A DNA stretch of 50,178 bases from Dysgonamonadaceae bacterium (GTDB lineage Bacteria; Bacteroidota; Bacteroidia; Bacteroidales; Azobacteroidaceae): the NCBI GenBank assembly GCA_031253625.1, contig JAIRVZ010000030.1:1-50178 (forward strand), given 5' to 3'. Made by a program: the position numbers and the translations under genes. Shown piece after piece: positions 44,974-50,178 of this stretch. Under the pieces are notes generated by a model that saw nothing but the letters and a program-made list of their open reading frames with translations, searched no databases and had not been told where the DNA came from. Position 1 is the stretch's first letter. Each line of letters opens with the position of its first letter.

Positions 44974-47919
44974 TTATTTTCTTTTTATAATTTTATGATT
45001 CGTTTCTCCTACGTTTGAAAAAATCTTCAGAATATACATACCTTCATTAAAATACGATAAATCCAATATTGAATTGTTTCCAAAGTTACTATTATTATAC
45101 AATAATCTACCCCACATATCGTATATTTTTACACTATTAATTACAGAGTTATCCGATATTATTATATTAACTATTCCAGTTGTCACATTGGGATATATCC
45201 TAATTTCTTCGTTCACATTAAATATTCTGTTATTTTCCGCAGTTATTTTATCTTCCTCAAATTCTTCGTCCGAATTAGACACGATTGAACTTCTTAGTGA
45301 ACTTGAGTTTGAACTTAAACATATAGGATTAATTTTTGCGTGAAAACTTGTGCCTTCTTTAATTACAGTTCCCGGCTTTAAAATTATTGTTTCGTAAGCC
45401 TCCACTTCATAATGTTTACCATCTTCAAATTTCACATTTTGAATCTCAATAGTTCCTTTGCCTATATCTTTATACATGCTTTCTTTAAGAGATAATAATG
45501 GGTCATTAATACTAGATATGACTACATGTCCACTACAATCTGCAACTATAAAACTTACGGATTTACTGGAGGACTTATCACTATATAAGCTCTCATCAAT
45601 ATAAAATTGACTTGATGAAGGATTTGGTATAAGGTCTTTCTTATCTTCCGTAAGAATCCAGCCGTTAAAATTACCCAAAAAAACTTTTAATACAATTGTA
45701 TTAAGTCCCGGACTATCTAATGAAAATTCTCGATAGCCTATAGGTTCATAATATACTCCCGGAAATATATCAGAATACTCGGCAATTGTAGTGTAACTCT
45801 CAGTCTCTAAAGTTATACCATTTTTTTCCCAAGACAGTTTCCCTACACCAAGATAATGAGGTGAACACAACTGAGAAGCTACACTATAACCTGACCATCT
45901 TACTATTTCGCAACCACCATGACAAGGACCAGGATCAAGACTATTTGTAACTTTTGTATCTTTAAACCACAACACTTCTTTAATCCAAATACTTTCTCCT
46001 AAAGCATATTTCTTTTTCGGATTATAAACTTCCAAGTCAACATCTATACAACGATTTTTTCGATCATCAATATTTATATAAAGTATTCTTTCAAATACAT
46101 CTTCATAATTATTCAATTCAGTACTGATTTTTAGACTTGTATAATAATATCCTTTTGCATCTAATATAACATTTCTAAATTTATATTTTGCACGAACTGT
46201 AGAAGGTGCATATTTATCATATCTGAAAATTTCAGAATAACCTGTTTCACAATGAACAAAATCACTCTCTGAGCATAGATAGTCAGACTTAAAATCTCCC
46301 GGATATTTATTTATTCTCAATTCCCATCGAACTTTTGTTCCCTCACTTCCTATTGGTAGATTTGTTATTAGTGCATCTATTTGTATAGGTTCATTAAGTA
46401 TCAAATTTGTAATAAAATATTCTTTCAATTTAAAATTTGTTGGGTTAGGATTTGTAGGTTCATCAGTAGGAAAAATAAAATGATCAGAAGTATAACCGAA
46501 TAAATAACTGCCAATCCACGCATTTTGAGCTTTTGATAATTTTCCATACAATGTTTTCCATTTTTCCTGTGGGTCATTACATGTAATTGTATGAACGTCA
46601 CCACTGCAAATTCCAACAACTCGATGTTCATTATTAAATAATGGTGATCCGGATGAACCCGGCTCTGTTTTAAAACCTGTTGTAAATGAAACATCCCAAT
46701 AATTGTCTCCTTCTTGATTCCAACCGCTATGTTTAGCAGGATTAGTACTTATAGATATTTTTTTTACATCTCCTTTAGGATGGTGAACTGCTATAATAGG
46801 TTGAAAGTTATAACCGGGTGGAACAAAAGAGTCATTATAATCGTACCCGGCAAAAACAACATCATACTTACTTATATCAGTTATATTATTATTTAACTCC
46901 AATAACATATAGTCAGCACTTGCAGACTGTTCATCACGTAACAAAATGCTAGCTCCCAAAGCTGATTTTGTCGTGTTATTGGGAACATCTGAACCGTTAC
47001 TGTTACAAGTAGAGGCTTCATGTCTAAATAAAAATAACCAATTTTTCGGATCAGAGAATGTTGTTTTTCCTGTTTTTTCATCAATCATTTCATAACAATG
47101 ATTAGCTGTAAGAAAAAATGGCTTTGTCCTTCCAAAATAATTATTACCGTCATTGATAAGAACTCCTGAACAATGTCCCCAGTAATTATTGTTTTTTTTG
47201 ATTAAAATAAGAGCTGTTGATTTGATTTCGATATCATATCCATTACCTTGAGGGCAAGATGTATTTATCTGACATGAAGCCGCACCTTGGTCTCCCTCAA
47301 CAAAAGGCCCTTTGCTTCGAAAACATTTACTGAAAATATATACGACTTTTTCTAACATAATCATACTTCCTTCACTATCTAAAGGTTCTGAATATTCAAT
47401 ATAAATACTGTTTCCGTTAATATTCTGAGTAATAAAAGTATTACAATCTCTGTTATTCTTGGACGTAAATGCCCCAAGTATCATTGTTTTATCTTCATTA
47501 TAAACAAACATTCGACTTCCCTCAGCCAACCTAAAGTTATTGAATATCAATTGAAAACCTTCAGCTTCATTGGATGACAAATGCAAAGTCCAAACTTTTA
47601 TGCTGTCTTCTGTTTGATATGAATTAGCTTCCTCAAAAAAATTAATATTTAGTTCTACTTCTTTTCCATAAAACGAACTACTTCTACAACTTTCACATGA
47701 CCCTCTCATGTCGTCAAGTTCTCGTTGAATTTGAACTTTATTCAAATCCGGTATAAAGATAGTATTTGTTCCGAAATTTTGATTTAACCCTCCTCTAAGC
47801 ATATTATGTGAACTTCTCAGCGTTATAGGTTCTCCTCCATAACTTATCTGTGCCATAATATGATCTGAAAAATTAAGCCCCAAAATTAATAAAAGGCAAA
47901 TTATTGTTTTCTTTTTCAT
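44974..47919 (-). CDS. Trypsin-like serine protease with T9SS sorting domain
   Basis: This 981-aa secreted protease has a signal peptide ending near MAQ and a Cys-rich N-terminal region. The trypsin-like domain is of the lysyl-endopeptidase type, with His274 (LTANHC), Asp336 (SASADYMLLEL) and Ser423 (EPGSSGSPLF). Several beta domains follow (about 480-860). The C-terminal T9SS type A sorting domain (about 900-981) has IYPNVTTGIVNI, VKIYDMWGRLLY and FNEGMYILKIFSN. It is presumably secreted and surface-attached. Substrate unknown. Confidence 0.9.
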   Translation of the reverse strand: MKKKTIICLLLILGLNFSDHIMAQISYGGEPITLRSSHNMLRGGLNQNFGTNTIFIPDLNKVQIQRELDDMRGSCESCRSSSFYGKEVELNINFFEEANSYQTEDSIKVWTLHLSSNEAEGFQLIFNNFRLAEGSRMFVYNEDKTMILGAFTSKNNRDCNTFITQNINGNSIYIEYSEPLDSEGSMIMLEKVVYIFSKCFRSKGPFVEGDQGAASCQINTSCPQGNGYDIEIKSTALILIKKNNNYWGHCSGVLINDGNNYFGRTKPFFLTANHCYEMIDEKTGKTTFSDPKNWLFLFRHEASTCNSNGSDVPNNTTKSALGASILLRDEQSASADYMLLELNNNITDISKYDVVFAGYDYNDSFVPPGYNFQPIIAVHHPKGDVKKISISTNPAKHSGWNQEGDNYWDVSFTTGFKTEPGSSGSPLFNNEHRVVGICSGDVHTITCNDPQEKWKTLYGKLSKAQNAWIGSYLFGYTSDHFIFPTDEPTNPNPTNFKLKEYFITNLILNEPIQIDALITNLPIGSEGTKVRWELRINKYPGDFKSDYLCSESDFVHCETGYSEIFRYDKYAPSTVRAKYKFRNVILDAKGYYYTSLKISTELNNYEDVFERILYINIDDRKNRCIDVDLEVYNPKKKYALGESIWIKEVLWFKDTKVTNSLDPGPCHGGCEIVRWSGYSVASQLCSPHYLGVGKLSWEKNGITLETESYTTIAEYSDIFPGVYYEPIGYREFSLDSPGLNTIVLKVFLGNFNGWILTEDKKDLIPNPSSSQFYIDESLYSDKSSSKSVSFIVADCSGHVVISSINDPLLSLKESMYKDIGKGTIEIQNVKFEDGKHYEVEAYETIILKPGTVIKEGTSFHAKINPICLSSNSSSLRSSIVSNSDEEFEEDKITAENNRIFNVNEEIRIYPNVTTGIVNIIISDNSVINSVKIYDMWGRLLYNNSNFGNNSILDLSYFNEGMYILKIFSNVGETNHKIIKRK

Positions 47920-47934
47920 AATTCATACCCTTTC

Positions 47935-49512
47935 TTATTTTTGAAGTATCTTTTCTTTCAAAAGATTTATTTCTTGTTGTTGTTGAATTACATATAACGT
48001 CAATTCTTCCACTTTTTTCAGCAACAAGGCGTTCATTTCACTTAGATTAATTCCTTCCGTTTCCATTTCGGCAGCAGGAACCACATCAGGTAAGTGTTTA
48101 TTAGTCTTGATAAAATTGTCCAAATCATTTAGACTCATTAAGGAGTAATCATCTGCAAAAACATAATCGCAACCTTGGCTGAGGCAAACTTTAACTTCGT
48201 GAGCACGGATAACACCGTTTACATCAAGTTTGACACCGGGATTGGTAGTGCCAATACCTACATTGCCGTTATCCATTAATGTTAAACGACTTGCACAAAG
48301 TCCGCCTGAACAACCGGTTTGATCATAAGCCCAAAATTGAAGTGAATTACCATAAGTAGTTCCTGTCATATTCCATATTTTCCATTCTTTTGCTTGCCCT
48401 GCTTGTATTTTATCTCCATTATGAATAACAATTGGACTACCTGTATCGCCTGCACCATAAATTCTAATTCCCCCATTAACATCCAATTTTTGGGATGGAG
48501 ATGTTATGCCAATTCCAACATTTCCTGAAATATATGTATTTCCTCTTACATCAAGTTTAGCGATAGGATCAGTTATCCCGATACCCAGATCTCCATTGCT
48601 TTTTAAAATCATTAATTCGGTGGGATTACTATCAGGGCTTCCAATAATAGGATTGCTTCTAAAATATAGGTTTCCTTTAGATCCAAAATTTATCACACCA
48701 TTTCCATCAGTGCCACCGCAAAACACAAAATGACCGCCTGCCATATATATGCGGTTAGCTGCTTTCAGGCTCCCATTTATTTCCAATTTTTCGGCTGGAG
48801 ATGTGGTTCCTATTCCCACATTGCCATTGGAGTTGAGAACGGTCATCCTGTTCGTTCCATTGGTTTGAAAATACATATTGGATGTGTTGTATGAACTTAG
48901 AGTGCCGGTTTGCAAGAATAAAGGTTTGTTTAGCAAAAACTGAGATCTATCCGTTGATAAATGAGCAGTGGTGGCATTTTGAGGACCCAAATCCAAATTA
49001 CCATAATCAGTTTGTACCCGAAGTGCCCCACCCTGTAAATTGCCGCTAATTGCTTCAGCAACTATCGGATCGCCTGCGCTAAAAGATAAGTTGAAACCGG
49101 TATATTGAGGATAACCGGTGGCACAGGAAATGCTGGCATCAGAGGTAAACACGACATGTATTTTCCCAGTCATAAATTCGGAATATCTCGTTCCTGATCT
49201 GCGTCCGCTTTCAGTAAATAATAATGTTGCTGCTCCCGAAGTATTAATGCTGTAAACAGAAACTTTATCATAATTTGCTTCCGTATCTATATAATACTCT
49301 ATTTTGACTTTCTTGTTTTGTCCGATATTCACACTCCAAGCCCGATTAACATTATTCGTATATTCCGAACAGGTTATTGAAATCGTACCCGACGGGGCGT
49401 TTATATCTTGAATTTGAGAATTTATTTCAATTGGAGAATCCCTAATTAGTTGAGCCTGTACTGTCAATCCTGCACATAAAAATAATGCGATAAGTAAAAA
49501 AGTCTTTTTCAT
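47935..49512 (-). CDS. Secreted CUB-like/tail-fibre-like repeat protein
   Basis: This 525-aa protein has a signal peptide (MKKTFLLIALFLCAGLTVQA). An N-terminal CUB-like beta domain follows (about 25-150; KKVKIEYYIDTEANYDKVSVYSI). Then come at least four units of the NVGIGTTSPAEKLEING type, typical of Bacteroidota tail-fibre-like surface proteins. A conserved C-terminal module (HLPDVVPAAEMETEGINLSEMNALLL) ends in a coiled coil (ELTLYVIQQQQEINLLKEK). The ATG at 49512 is chosen; the longer frame only runs into the N/G-rich gene upstream. It lies 15 bp upstream of the protease gene. Confidence 0.85.
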   Translation of the reverse strand: MKKTFLLIALFLCAGLTVQAQLIRDSPIEINSQIQDINAPSGTISITCSEYTNNVNRAWSVNIGQNKKVKIEYYIDTEANYDKVSVYSINTSGAATLLFTESGRRSGTRYSEFMTGKIHVVFTSDASISCATGYPQYTGFNLSFSAGDPIVAEAISGNLQGGALRVQTDYGNLDLGPQNATTAHLSTDRSQFLLNKPLFLQTGTLSSYNTSNMYFQTNGTNRMTVLNSNGNVGIGTTSPAEKLEINGSLKAANRIYMAGGHFVFCGGTDGNGVINFGSKGNLYFRSNPIIGSPDSNPTELMILKSNGDLGIGITDPIAKLDVRGNTYISGNVGIGITSPSQKLDVNGGIRIYGAGDTGSPIVIHNGDKIQAGQAKEWKIWNMTGTTYGNSLQFWAYDQTGCSGGLCASRLTLMDNGNVGIGTTNPGVKLDVNGVIRAHEVKVCLSQGCDYVFADDYSLMSLNDLDNFIKTNKHLPDVVPAAEMETEGINLSEMNALLLKKVEELTLYVIQQQQEINLLKEKILQK

Positions 49513-49525
49513 AATTGTATTGAGT

Positions 49526-49990
49526 TTAATTGTTTTTGTTATTTCCATTGTTACCATTTCCATTGTTTCCGTTATTTCCATTACCACTGTTACTGTCACT
49601 GCTACCGCCATTATTATTGCCGTTGCCGTTACCATTATTATTGCCTCTTCCGCGTGGAGGGTTTTTCCAATCAGTATACTGTTCCTGATTCAGTATTACT
49701 TTCACAGAATCGTCCATGATTTCATACATTCCTATAAATTCATGGTCGGAAGCTTTCCTGTTTTTTGCTGCTTTTTTCTCTTTGAAAAATTCGAGATTAA
49801 CCTCCATAAGCCTTTCTGTTTGTTCGGGAGTCAACCCTAATTCAACGGTCATTGATTCCGTTCGGATGGCAGCCATTTCTTCTGCTGTCAGCTGTTTTTC
49901 TTGTTCTTCTTGAGGAGAATCCTGTGCAGATACTGATATTGCAAATGCAACGAACGCTATAAAAAGTGTTTTAAAAATTGTTGTTTTCAT
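49526..49990 (-). CDS. Exported helical protein with Asn/Gly-rich tail
   Basis: This 154-aa protein has a signal peptide (MKTTIFKTLFIAFVAFAISVSAQ). A helical domain follows with LTAEEMAAIRTESMTVELGLTPEQTERLMEVNLEFFKEKK, recalling LTXXQ/Spy-like periplasmic proteins. The tail of about 45 residues consists of Asn, Gly and Ser repeats (GNGNNGN type). The ATG at 49990 gives the signal peptide. The gene ends 13 bp before the CUB-like gene. The tail is probably disordered, and its DNA is a simple repeat that may vary in length between strains. Confidence 0.75.
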   Translation of the reverse strand: MKTTIFKTLFIAFVAFAISVSAQDSPQEEQEKQLTAEEMAAIRTESMTVELGLTPEQTERLMEVNLEFFKEKKAAKNRKASDHEFIGMYEIMDDSVKVILNQEQYTDWKNPPRGRGNNNGNGNGNNNGGSSDSNSGNGNNGNNGNGNNGNNKNN

Positions 49991-50178
49991 GTTTGTGTTT
50001 ATATTATTTTTGATATTCTTTCTTTTGGTTGTCCTTTTCACTTCACATACGCACAAAAAAAAAGCTCTAAGTTTGCAGAGGCTGGATAAGGGATCGGAAA
50101 TTTATCTTAAAAATGCCAAGCGAGGCGAATAAATACCTCTGTATCTTATCAGAAGAGAATATCAGTCTTATTATCTTT

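Noticed and set aside
50067..50178. Open minus-strand frame of about 37 codons running off the window end
   Set aside because: Too short and without recognisable features; it may be the end of a gene outside the window but cannot be supported.

Overview
The window looks like a chromosomal segment of an anaerobic member of the Bacteroidota, most likely order Bacteroidales. The evidence is an LpxC-FabZ fusion, promoters of the Bacteroides type (TTTG, about 19 nt, TAnnTTTG), a tmRNA with the tag GENTYALAA, C-terminal type IX secretion (T9SS) sorting tails, and typical family proteins (DUF2851, DUF1573, DUF3108, pRiA4b ORF-3-like). The DNA is AT-rich. No database search was possible; names rest on motifs and remembered family features.

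Layout. 0.1-4.6 kb: a small AT-rich island on the minus strand (ORF6N protein, a VWA-like and a coiled-coil membrane protein, a 68-aa protein, a cluster of palindromes), flanked by 25-bp imperfect direct repeats. One of these repeats is the 3' end of miaA. 4.5-9.4 kb: miaA, a pRiA4b ORF-3-like gene, and lpxA, lpxC/fabZ and lpxD. 9.5-14.5 kb: a minus-strand operon coaD, S41 protease, two corrinoid-methyltransferase/UroD-like genes and xth. 14.6-16.3 kb: arsR and an arsM fusion with two ArsR-type palindromes. 16.3-17.1 kb: a DUF4160/DUF2442 pair whose promoter carries an inverted repeat. 17.1-21.2 kb: tmRNA and tRNA-Leu (minus), then hisS, groES and groEL (plus). 21.4-23.6 kb: an AT-rich accessory pair, a 108-aa protein and a SAMHD1-like HD phosphohydrolase. 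23.8-29.1 kb: tkt-rpiB and a P-type cation ATPase. 29.3-35 kb: DUF1573, meaB, then DUF3108, an Ig-like lipoprotein and DUF2851. 35-39.1 kb: a decayed ORF6N paralogue, a secreted TPR-like protein and cellobiose phosphorylase. 39.2-50 kb: minus-strand secreted and envelope proteins, including a triple-repeat protein, a remnant of a truncated gene beside a 65-bp repeat, lipoproteins, a trypsin-like T9SS protease and a tail-fibre-like CUB protein.

How it fits together. Most of the window is housekeeping: lipid A synthesis, CoA, tRNA modification, ribosome rescue, chaperonin and pentose phosphate. Accessory modules are inserted between these blocks. Cellobiose phosphorolysis beside a large secreted repeat protein suggests use of beta-glucans. 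MeaB and two UroD/MtaA-like proteins point to corrinoid or methylmalonyl-CoA metabolism. The most interesting items are the possible attachment-site duplication at miaA, the 28-bp palindrome translated inside hisS, the dual-operator arsR-arsM locus, the operator-like repeat in the DUF4160/DUF2442 promoter, and the truncated gene at 43.4 kb that is still coupled to a downstream membrane-protein gene.
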